In this document: piece by piece, positions 15,904-25,500 of the stretch | How positions within the stretch are numbered: position 1 is the first letter of the stretch | Layout of the letters: each line of letters opens with the position of its first letter | DNA from: Elusimicrobiota bacterium | GTDB taxonomy: Bacteria; Elusimicrobiota; Elusimicrobia; UBA1565 | Reading direction: 5' to 3' | Assembly (NCBI GenBank): GCA_016212885.1 | Contig: JACRDO010000133.1 | Location: 1-64,000, forward strand | Length of the DNA: 64,000 nucleotides | Translations under genes and position numbers: made by a program | Notes under the pieces: model-generated | What the model was told of the DNA's origin: nothing | What the model saw: only the letters and a program-made list of their open reading frames with translations | The model's database searches: none

Positions 15904-17411
15904 TATCTCAGCAAAAGCAAACTGCTCGCCGGAATCCGGATGATCCGGGGGTCGAGGTCGGACTCCGTATCCTCCCGCGTCACCAACAGCCCGAAACTCG
16001 CGCGGTTGCCGGACTTCTCCAAGAAGCGTTTGAGCGCGTCCGTATCGTCCACCGGGTCCAAGCGCTTGGTGTATTTGACCTCGACCGGGATACGGCGATC
16101 ACCGGCGGTGATGACGAAGTCCACCTCAGGCTCCACCTCCCGGGCGGGAAAGTGGTTTAGGTTGAGCTCGGAAAACTCGCCCAGGTAGTAGCCGACCGCG
16201 CCTTCCGCAAGACGGCCGGCAACAGTGGCCGCATCCGGGTCACGGTCGAGGCTCTCCGGGTCCAGAGGAACCGGCTCGCCCAGCCAAGCCTTGCGCAGCC
16301 CATGGTCACAGAGACAGATTTTGTCGTGCCCTTTGCGCCGCTTGAGCCTAAGTTCCAGCGGGGGAACCAGCCTCAGCAGCAAGGTCTGGTCCAAAAAACG
16401 AAGGTAGTAGGAGATTCGCTGGACCCCGACATCGCGCTGGAGGGCGCGACGGACCTCGTCGGCCAGCTTGGCCGGACTCGGGTATTGTCCGCTGTAGCGG
16501 CATGCCACCCGGAAGGTTTCTTCGAGGAGGCGCGGATCTCGCCCCTTCGCTTTCTGTCCTCCGGCGCGCAGGTCCAACTGGATGACCCGGTCAATGACGG
16601 TGGCTTTGAGCTGGGCGGCGACCTCCTCCCAGGGGGCTTCCCGGCGGACATGGGCCACCGGATACCCCCCCCGCTCCGAGAACCACCGGAAGGCCTGACG
16701 CCTGGCGTCGGCATGCTTGACTCCATGGGAAACGAGCTCTTGCCACAACTCCTGTTTGGAGAAGGCCGCGGCCCCATTCTGGGGGAAGCAGGGCGCCAGG
16801 TCAAGCCTCCCCATGGCACCGATCTCCCACAAACGCATGGGGCCCATGCGAATATCGCTCACGCGGCCCGCCAGGCTCTCCTTGCCGAGCCCGACGCGCA
16901 GGGCGCTGGAGCCGGTCGCGAGGACTTTGACCTTCGCGCGGTCTACGAGATTCTTGATCTGGCTCGCCCATTCCGGCAGGTTTTGGACCTCGTCGAAAAA
17001 GAGATAGGCGGTCCGCCTCTCGCGAACGAGCTGATTGAAGGGCTTTCGGATGACATTGTCCTCGAACCACCCCGCGATGTGCAGAATAGGGTCCAACGAC
17101 ACCTTCCTGAACTCTCTCCAGGACGGAAGGCTGTCGAATTGAACGTACAGGATTTCCTTGGGATGGGCCTTGCGGGTCTCGATAAGGTGTTGGATGATTT
17201 GGGCCTGAAGCGTGCTTTTGCCGACTTGCCGAGGCCCCCTGAGGAGGACTGCTGGAGCCAACCCCAATTCGAAGTTTTTGAGGATGCGCTGGAAGGCCCA
17301 TCGTCGAAACGGCGGCGGGGGCTCCATCTCATTGCCCGACCACCATGGATTGCCGTCGCGCAAGCGGCGCTCGATGTCCGCAGGCAGCAGATATTTTGAT
17401 TGAGTGGCCAT
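15903..17411 (-). CDS. AAA ATPase of the DUF4143 class inside the hsd operon
   Basis: 502 aa. It has Walker A LRGPRQVGKSTLQ near residue 59, Walker B AYLFFDEVQNLPEW near 138, and the sensor VLATGSSALRVG near 163. The C-terminus carries EPEVDFVITAGDRRIPVEVKY, the D...ExK restriction-like signature. It is longer than the related gene at 6760-7932 and clearly diverged. It sits between hsdM and hsdS and is joined to both sides by one-base TAATG overlaps, so it is made with the methylase. This class is not a normal component of type I enzymes; here it looks like a passenger or added defence layer. Function unproven. Confidence 0.82.
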   Translation of the reverse strand: MATQSKYLLPADIERRLRDGNPWWSGNEMEPPPPFRRWAFQRILKNFELGLAPAVLLRGPRQVGKSTLQAQIIQHLIETRKAHPKEILYVQFDSLPSWREFRKVSLDPILHIAGWFEDNVIRKPFNQLVRERRTAYLFFDEVQNLPEWASQIKNLVDRAKVKVLATGSSALRVGLGKESLAGRVSDIRMGPMRLWEIGAMGRLDLAPCFPQNGAAAFSKQELWQELVSHGVKHADARRQAFRWFSERGGYPVAHVRREAPWEEVAAQLKATVIDRVIQLDLRAGGQKAKGRDPRLLEETFRVACRYSGQYPSPAKLADEVRRALQRDVGVQRISYYLRFLDQTLLLRLVPPLELRLKRRKGHDKICLCDHGLRKAWLGEPVPLDPESLDRDPDAATVAGRLAEGAVGYYLGEFSELNLNHFPAREVEPEVDFVITAGDRRIPVEVKYTKRLDPVDDTDALKRFLEKSGNRASFGLLVTREDTESDLDPRIIRIPASSLLLLR

Positions 17412-19300
17412 TAGATGGAGGCTCCTTGCTTGTACTTGTAACCCAGTCCCTCGAAAATCCGTCGCAGCTCGCCCTCTTGGCGGGCCGCGTCCTTGTCGAG
17501 CTTGGCCAAATCGTTGAGAATCTCCTGGATGTCCCGATGCTCGGTCGGCGAAGCTGTCTCGACGTACCGCGAGGGCGAGAGGTTAAAGTCGTTCTTGCCG
17601 CCGATCAAATCGGCTTTCACAACCTTGGCAAAGCGCTCCGCATCCTTTCCCGAGCGAAACGCCGCCGCGATCTTCTCGACGGCCGCCTCGGTCAGGAAGT
17701 TCTTCGGCCGTCCCTTCTCGAACTCGCCGCCCGCGTTGATCATCAGCACCTTGCCCTTGCGCTCCTTGGCTTTGGCGTTGTTGATGACCATGATGATGCC
17801 TGCGGCCGTAGTGTTGTAGAAGAGGTTGTCCGGCAGGAGTATCACGGCCTCGATTATGTCCTGCTCGACGAACCATTTGCGGATGGACTTCTCCCGGTTG
17901 TCGCCCTGACTGCCGCTGCCGCGGCTCGCGGCCCCTGTGTCAAGGACGATGGCGGCCCGTCCCTTTTCCTCTAAAGAGGCGTGAATATGCTGCAGCCAGG
18001 CCCAGTCCGCGCTTTGCCGGGGGGCGAAACCGCCGCGGCCGGAGAAGCGGTCCAGAGGGTCCTTCTCGTAGGTCTCCTCCGGGTCAAAGTTGTCCTGGTT
18101 CCACATCGGATTCGTCACCACGATGTCGAAGCGCTTGAGCCTATTGCCATCGCGGAACTTCGGATTCGTCATGGTGTTCCCGCGGACGATCTCTCCGGCC
18201 ATATCGTGAATCACCATATTCATCCGGCCGATGGCAAAGCTCGCGCCGGTAAGCTCCTGTCCGTACAGCTTGAGCGGCTTGGCCACCCGGCCTTCGCGCT
18301 CGGTCAAGTCCAGCTCGCACTTGACCAAAAGCCCGCCGGAACCGCAGCAGGGGTCGTAGGCCTCTTCGCCTTGCTGGGGCCCAAGAATCTTGGCGATGAG
18401 ACGGCCGACCTCGCGCGGCGTGAAGAATTCGCCGGCGCTTTGGCCCTGGCCCTCCGCAAATTTGCGCAGGAGATATTCATAGGCTCGACCCAAGAAGTCG
18501 GGCTCCACATCGGACAGGCCCAAGCGGTGACGGTTCAGAATCTCGATGAGGCGTTCCAAAGCGTTGTCGCTGATCTCCCGCTCGCCGTTGCGGGTCTCGT
18601 TGTAATCCACGATGTCGATAACGCCCTGGAGGGATTCATTGACCTTGGCCACAGCGCGGACCGCGCTGGTAATCTGCTCGCCCAGGGTCTTCGGCTTGCG
18701 GCTCTGCCGCCCGTCAAGCTGCTTCCTTCCGCTGAGGACCGGCCAGCGCGCCTCTTCTGGGATGTAGAAGCGGACCAAGCTGTGGTCCGCCTCGACCATC
18801 TCCAAGGCCGTGATCTCATTGCCGAAGGTCTTGATCAGCCGGGTGATCTCGTCTTCGAACACATCGGAAAGGCGCTTAATGAATACTAAAGGAAGAATGT
18901 AATCTTTGAACTTGGGCGCATCCTTCTCTCCCCGGATGGAGCAGGCGGCTTGCCAGAGCATCCCCTCCATGGTCTTGACGTCCAGCATGGCGGGCGCCCG
19001 CCGAACGCTGATTAGCTCATCCGAGGCCTCTTCAGCCGAAAAAGGCTCCTCAGGCAAAGCTCCGGCCTCTACTTCTGCATCAGGGAAGAATTCCGCTATA
19101 ATATCGCCGCAGGCGTTCCCCTGCCGCAGGACGAATTGCTCGATGGCATGGAGCGCCAAGGCGTCGGGGAATGTTTTTCCGTTTTCCCAGCGGTTGATCG
19201 TTGGGAAGGATACCTTCAGCGATCTCGCGAGCGCGGCTTGGCTAAGTTCCAGGCGCTTGCGCAATGATTTAAGGAGCCTTTGAAGCTGTTTGTTGGTCAT
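17411..19300 (-). CDS. hsdM: Type I DNA methyltransferase (M subunit) fused to an N-terminal XRE-type HTH
   Basis: 629 aa. Residues 5-60 form a Cro/C1-like helix-turn-helix (LELSQAALARSLKVSFPTIN, then RWENGK). About 50 linker residues lead to the HsdM core. The N-terminal helical domain is followed by the SAM-binding motif AYDPCCGSGGLLV near residue 318 and the catalytic motif DIVVTNPMW near 395. In most HsdM the catalytic tetrapeptide is NPPF or NPPY, so NPMW is a variant. N6-adenine methylation is expected. The HTH is not part of the usual M subunit and probably lets the protein control its own promoter, where an inverted repeat overlaps the -10. It is the first gene of the operon. Confidence 0.93.
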   Translation of the reverse strand: MTNKQLQRLLKSLRKRLELSQAALARSLKVSFPTINRWENGKTFPDALALHAIEQFVLRQGNACGDIIAEFFPDAEVEAGALPEEPFSAEEASDELISVRRAPAMLDVKTMEGMLWQAACSIRGEKDAPKFKDYILPLVFIKRLSDVFEDEITRLIKTFGNEITALEMVEADHSLVRFYIPEEARWPVLSGRKQLDGRQSRKPKTLGEQITSAVRAVAKVNESLQGVIDIVDYNETRNGEREISDNALERLIEILNRHRLGLSDVEPDFLGRAYEYLLRKFAEGQGQSAGEFFTPREVGRLIAKILGPQQGEEAYDPCCGSGGLLVKCELDLTEREGRVAKPLKLYGQELTGASFAIGRMNMVIHDMAGEIVRGNTMTNPKFRDGNRLKRFDIVVTNPMWNQDNFDPEETYEKDPLDRFSGRGGFAPRQSADWAWLQHIHASLEEKGRAAIVLDTGAASRGSGSQGDNREKSIRKWFVEQDIIEAVILLPDNLFYNTTAAGIIMVINNAKAKERKGKVLMINAGGEFEKGRPKNFLTEAAVEKIAAAFRSGKDAERFAKVVKADLIGGKNDFNLSPSRYVETASPTEHRDIQEILNDLAKLDKDAARQEGELRRIFEGLGYKYKQGASI

Positions 19301-19342
19301 ATATCACCTGATAAGTATAACTGATATATCTATCATTGTCAA
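19300..19342 (-). promoter_or_regulatory. hsd operon promoter with overlapping inverted-repeat operator
   Basis: On the minus strand, TTGACA (19342-19337), a 17-base spacer and TATACT (19319-19314) make a near-consensus promoter. TATATCA (19300-19306) and TGATATA (19322-19328) form 7-bp inverted arms centred on 19314, so they enclose the -10 hexamer and reach the hsdM ATG. The leader is only a few bases long and has no ribosome-binding site. Binding here by the HTH of HsdM itself is the simplest reading. Confidence 0.72.
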
Positions 19343-19595
19343 GGTCGTCGGCCAATGTCGGGCGGTGATTCGTACCATTGACGGCCTAGCGCGAGAAGGC
19401 TATACTTTAATTGTAGCCCGACCAAGCCGAATTCCGAGGCTTTGCCTCGGCCGTAGTCCTAGATGGGATTACTAGGCTGACGTTGGGCTATGCTGTTTCC
19501 GGGGCTTTGGCCTTCCAGAAATTCACGCGAAATTTTTCCTTGGTGTAGGCGTTGCGTTCTCTCAAATGCGCGACGCAGATTGCGATTCTCCGACT
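19343..19595. other. Intergenic region between the hsd promoter and the end of the giant gene
   Basis: About 250 bases of lower GC. CCGAGGC and GCCTCGG pair around a TTT loop at 19435-19451, and CCTAG/CTAGG arms follow at about 19458-19475. Being downstream of the giant gene, these may terminate its transcript, although no U-tract follows on that strand. No coding frame is convincing. Confidence 0.4.
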
Positions 19596-22500
19596 TCAAG
19601 AAGCCCTCCCCCGGAGGTTCCGGGGAATCGGGATCTGATGGCGGCGCCGGAAGATCCACCACGCGGCGAGGGCTGCGGCCATCGCGGTCGCGGCCCAGCC
19701 GATCCAGGCCCAAGGCAGGTGCGCTTGGGCCGGAGAAACCGGGTTCTGCGGGTGCAGCGGATCGCCTGGGCTCTGAGGGCCCTGGGGACTCTGCGGAGCG
19801 GCCGGCTTGGGCGGGCGCGCCGGCTCAGCTTCGAGTTCCCGCAGATGCCGCTGCTCACGCGCCAGCTCCTCCCGGAGCCGCGCCAGGTCCTGGGCGAGAG
19901 CGCGCATCCGGGCTTCCAAGGCTTCCTGCGCGCCGATGCGCCAGGCTCGGGCGTGCGCCTCATCGCTGAGCGCGCCCAGGCGGGCATCGACGGCGCGGCG
20001 CGCCGAAAGGGCGTCCCTGAGCTCGTTCTCGGCCGCGGTCAGGTCAGCCGCGAAGCGTTCGCGGTCTTTGGTCGAGGCCTGCCGGTTGCGCTCGATGAGG
20101 GCCGGCAGCTTGGCGAGCCCTTCCTCGATGGAGCCGTACTGGCGGGCCCCGGGCCGGATGCGCAGGCGGCGCTCGACCTTGTCCACCTCGATGTGGCCCG
20201 GCTCCCCGGAGAGGCGAACCTCGCCCCGCCCCTCCGAGCCCGGGGAGAAAGCCACGTCCGGGTCATCCAGGGCCTTCTCCAGCTGTTCTAAGCCCGGCTT
20301 TTCCTCGACGCTGGAGCTCAGGTAGAGGCCCGCGCGGCCGCGGCGGGTCGCGAGCCAGGTCTCCTCCACTCCCCCCTCGAAGAACGAGAGCACCCGCTTG
20401 CGCGCGTTGAGGAGGTCCTCGACGCTGCCGCTCACCCCGCGGGAGATGGCCTGCTTGCCGTAGTGGAGGTCATGCTCGCCCGCGGCCAGGTCCTTGTCGT
20501 AGAGGTTCTGGCCGGGCAGGAGCGGGGAGTCGAGGTCCGCTTCCTTGGGGAACTGGCTCGGGTCGAAGTACCACTGGACCGGGTCCGGGAGGATGTCTAG
20601 CACGTCCAGCTTCCCGGCGATCCGCCGGAAGAAGCCGTGGTGCTCGGTCGCGCCGCCCTCGATCTTGCGCAGGTAGACCCGGCCCAGGTAGCCCTGCTGC
20701 CTCGGGTCCTCGCCGGTGAGGAGCTCGATCGGAGTGCGCAGCACGCCCTTTGGCGCCTCGAGCAGGAGGTTGCCCCAGTTCCACGGCATGAGGCCCCAGT
20801 TCTCCGCCTCAGTGAGCTTGCGGCCCGCTCCCTCGAGACGCGAGATGAGGTAGCGGCGGTTGAGCATGACCGGCAGGCCGGAGGCGGGCTCCACGTAGTG
20901 CAGGAGCCGCAGGTTCGGATCCAGCCTGGAGCCGACCGAGGGATAACCCGAGGAAGTGCCGCCTCCATTCGCCGTCGGAAGGCGGCCGCCCGTGGTCCGG
21001 CCGGAGACGGCCTTGAGCTGCCAGGCCTTGGCCGCGGACTCGACCGAATCGCCGTCCATGTAGAGGCTCACCAGGGTCTGGTCCCGGTCTAAGACAGCTG
21101 CGAACACCTCGCCGCGCACGACCTTGAGCGCGCCCTGGGCCCTTCCGAAGCGGTCATCCAGGCGCCTTGCGCCCAGGGCCGGCTCCGCGCTCACGCCGAT
21201 GAGCGTATGGCCCTCGTCGATGAGGAGCGCCGCGTCGCGAGTCACGTAGAGGCTGAATTCCCCGCAGCGCTCCAGGAAGGATTTCTGCTCGGCAAGCTCG
21301 GCGTCGCTCGCGCCCGCTTCTTTGAGCGCGGCGAGATAGAAGCCGCCCAGCTTCGCCCAGAGCCCGGCCGCGGCCGCGACCTTGCCGGCCTCCTTGAGGT
21401 CCCTCAAGGCCTCATCCGCCTTCCGCAGGGCGTCGAGCCGGGCTTCATCGAGCTTGGCGGTCCTCTCGAAGCTCTCGGACATGCGCTTCTGGGCCGCCTT
21501 GAAGTCCTTGTCCGCGCTCACGAGGCGGTCGATCTCTCCCTTCGGCTTCCCGGCGCCGGCCTGCGCGGAAATCCGCTCCCGGACTTCTTTTTGTACGAGC
21601 TGGTAGCGCAGGGACTCACCGTCCGAGAGGGCGCGCTGCCTCTGGGCCGCGTCCGCGGCGGCCGCGGCTTTCTCACGGGCGGCTTCCAGCAGGCGGATGG
21701 TCTTGGGCAGGAGGTCCGCGGCGCCGCGCAGGGCTTTGGCCGCCTCGTCGAAGTCGTCCTTGGTCATATAGAGCGCCGCGACCTTCCCGCTCTTGTCCAC
21801 GGCGAAGCCGTAGGTCTGGAGCTTGACCCCCATCCAGCCCGCGCGGACATGGCGAAGACGCTGTTCCTGAGCGGCCTCCAGCATCTTCCGCACTCCCTCG
21901 GGCCCGGCCTCGAGCCGGAAGAACTGGGCCGCCTCCGCCGGGTCGCTCTTGGAGAGGCGAGAGAGATGCTCTTTGAGGGCCTCCAAGGTCGGGAACCGGT
22001 CGCGAGAGAGAATCTGGGCCCCGAGGTAGACGATGGTCTCGGTCCCCGCGGGGTCGCTCCAAAGGGCCTTGAGCGGATGCACCGCGGCTCTCAAGCCGCT
22101 CGGACCCGGCTCCGCGGCGAAGTAGAAGACCCCTCTGTCCTTCGAAGCCAGGGCGGAGGCCTCCTCGTAGGAGATTCCCTTGGCCGCCCCGCCGTCGAGG
22201 CCCACCAGGGCGAAGTCGCTTTTCTCCAGGGCTTCGTAGACCTTCGCGCGCAAGCCCGCGCTCTCCGCGCCCGATTGGGCCCGGCTCCGCCTGCTTTCGG
22301 CGAGGTCCACGCCGGAGACGACCTCGAGCTTGTCGCCGGAGCCCGCGGGCTTCAGCCACAGGCGCCCCTCGGGGTCCTTCGTTATCTGGCCCGCGGCGAG
22401 CAGCTTGTCCACGTCCTCCTGCGTATGCCAGCCTTCGATGGTCCAGAGCCTGCGGCCCCCATCCGTCTTCGTGGCGGCGTAGAGCGGCGAGAGGCCCTTC

Positions 22501-25500
22501 AGGTCGCCCGAGAGCCAGCTCTCGCGCAGCCTGCTCAGCCGGTCCGCGCTCGCGAGGACCTCGTCGAACTCCGCGTGCGAAGCCCGCCTCCACTGCAGCG
22601 CGGCGAGGCGCGCGTCCTCCAGCATGAGGAGGGCGTCTATGGCCAGCAGGCCCCGGCCGCGCTGCGCGAGCGCCTTCTGGCGCGCGAGCGCGTCCTTGAG
22701 CCCGTAGACCGCGTCGAGCCGCCGCGCGAGGACCGGGTCCGAGCGCAGCTCCTTGGAATCGAACAGGCGCACCACCGCTTCGTCGTAAGCCGTCACGGCC
22801 TTGAGGTAGGCGTCGAGCGCCAGGTCGCGCAGGACGAACTCGGCCGGGCCGCGCAGGTCCGTAAGATAATCTTCCAAAAGGGCCTGCCGGGCCGCGTCGC
22901 GCTCGCGGCGCAGGGCGTCGAGCTTGTCAGCTGCGCCTTGGACCGCGAAGGGCTTCTCGAAGCCGGCCGCGAAGGCCTCGCGCATGGCCTCGATCACGGC
23001 CTCGGTATGCGCGCGTGCGGATTCGGAGCCGGCGATATCTCTGCGGTTCTCGCCTTTGAGGAAGTCGATGAAGCCCTTGCGCGCCTCAAGGCCCATGGCG
23101 GCCCAGGCGTCGGAGAGGGCCCCCTGGAGGCGGGCTCTGCGGCCCTCCACGTCGGCCTTCACGAGGGCGTCGAGCTTGAGGGCGGGCGCGACGTCGCCAT
23201 GGCGGACAATGTCGGCGTCCTGGGACATCCGGCGGTAGACCCGGCCGAGCTCTTCGATCCCGTTCGCCTGGTCCGCGGGAAGGCCCTGGGCCCGCAGGAA
23301 GGAGCCGAGACGCCCGGCGAAATCCGCATCCAGCATGCGGCGCGAGAGGTGCTCGAAGACCCGGGCCTGCGGAGACTTCCGAGCCTCCGGCGCGGGGTCC
23401 AGGGGGCGGGCGGTCGGCTGGAGGACGGACCTGGAATCGAACCCCAGGGCCTCCAGTTCGGCGACCAGGGCCGCGAAGTCGTTCTTGGCTTCGGAAGCGG
23501 TCTGCGTGAACGCGGTCCACGCCGAGACGAGCCTCTGCTCAGCTGCCAGGACATCATCCGGTCCGGCCAGTCCCCGGGTCTGGCGCAGGGCCGCGGCGCG
23601 GAGTTCATCCTGCGCGGCGAGGGCCAGCTCGTGCTGGCGCTCGAGCAGGAGAGCCTTGTCCGAGACGCCCTTCATGAGGAGGTGGAGCTTGAGCGTCAGC
23701 TCCTGCATGCGGCCCTGCGCGAGGAGCTCCCGCCTGAGCGAGTCGCTCAAGACGCTTTCCAGCGAGCGCTCGATTGAGCGGGGGTCCGGCGCCTCGAGGA
23801 AGGCCGCTCCCACGCCGCGGCCGCGGAACACGCCGAAAGCCCCGACCGGGGTGAAGCCCTTGAAGCTCATGCGCTCGGCGATCACGTCGGCCTTGATCTG
23901 GGGGGAGATGTCGTCTTCCGCGCCGAGCTTGGGCAGGCCGACCGAGGGATAACCCGAGGAAGTGTCTCCTCCGGACGCCGTTCGGGGGAGACCGTTCTCG
24001 AAGATGGTCCGCGCGAACTGGCCGAGGGCCTCGTCCTGCGACTGGGCGATGAGCCGCGCGGCGATGCGCTCGGGCGATTCGGAGCCGGAGGGGTCTGAGG
24101 GCACCAGCCGCGTCAGGGCCTCGGTCGGAGTTCCCTGCGGCATGCCGATGAGGGCCTCGATCTCGGCTGCGCGCGCCTCGACCCGGTCCTCGAGCTGGCG
24201 GACGAACCGGTAGAAGTCCTTGCCCCGGCCCTCCTGCGCCCTCCTCTCGTCCTTCGCCCACCTCAGCAGGCGCACGTCCGTCTCGAACTGGGCCAGCAGG
24301 ATCCGGGCCTGGGCGCGCGCCGCGGACACGTCGTTGCGAAAGGCCCGGTCCGCCTTGTCCGTGCGGAGCTTCGCGAGCGCGAGCAGGACCTCCGCCGGGG
24401 TGTCCTGGCTGCGCAGGCGGACCTCGACCCAGCCCTCGAGGAAGCTCTTCCCCACCGGGTCTCCCCCGAGGCTGGTCTTCACGTCGTAGTAGCGCGCAGC
24501 TGCGAGCGACTGGTAGCGCACGGTCTGGGGATCGAGAAGGGAGACCTGCGGCTCCCGGGCAGCTGCGAAGGCGGCCTGCTTGCCCTCCGCCAGGCGCTCG
24601 CCCAGCTCGACGTAGGAGAGGGGCGCCTCGGCGTTCTGGATGGAGGCGCCTTCCGACACCCCCATCCGGGCCAGCGCGGCTTCGAGCACCGCTGACTGGG
24701 TCCGCAGCCCCAGCGCGGCCAGACGGGACTCCGCGTCCCCCCGGTTTTCGAGCTTCGCGAGCCGCCGCCGCGCCTGCGAGAGTTCGGCAGCTGCGCGGGC
24801 CTTGCGGGCCGCGGCGTCCGCCTCGAAGGACTCCTCGGCCCGCTCGGCTTCCAAGGTTTGGATGCGGGCCGCGGCCGCGAGGTCGGGGTTCCCGATGCCT
24901 TCGTCCGACAGGGCGTGGATCAGGCGGCCCAGGGACCGGACCACGAGGGAGACCGGCTCGACCCGGAGCTCCTCGGCTTTGAGGTTCTTGTCCGCCATGG
25001 TCTCGACCGCCCGCGCGACCTCGACCCGCGCTGAGAGCACGGCCTTGTCCGCGGCCAACGCGTTCTTGTCCGCGAGGATGATCTTCAAGTCCGCCAGGGC
25101 CTTCTCCGGAGACATCCGCCAGTCCGCCCCGCCTTTCTCATAACCGAGAAGGTAGTTGAGCGTCGCCCGCGCCTCTTCAGCTGCCAGGCGCGCCGAGACC
25201 AGCCGGCGTTGGGCGGAGTCGAGCTGGGCCTGGGTCTTGGCCTGCGGCACGACTTCCGACTCCAGGATATCGACCGCGCGCTGGGAATTCTGGAGCATGA
25301 CCGCGCTGCGGAAGATCTCCACGGACAGGTCCGCCTCGAGCTTCATCTTGAAAGCCTCGAAGTAGCGGCTCTGCCCCTCGCCGCGGCGCACCTGCAGCTC
25401 CTTGAGCTCCTCGGGCTTGAGCTCGAAGGTCGGCGCCGGCATCACGCCGAAGCCCGTGGCCCCGATGGCGGGGATCCAGCCGACCCCGGAGGAGGTCAGG

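Noticed and set aside
9461-19300. Phase-variable type I system (shufflon-like hsdS)
   Set aside because: There is a single complete hsdS and no recombinase, partial hsdS copies or inverted repeats nearby.
21207-23777. 856-codon plus-strand frame inside the giant gene
   Set aside because: Low-complexity antisense shadow of the giant gene with no recognisable motif.
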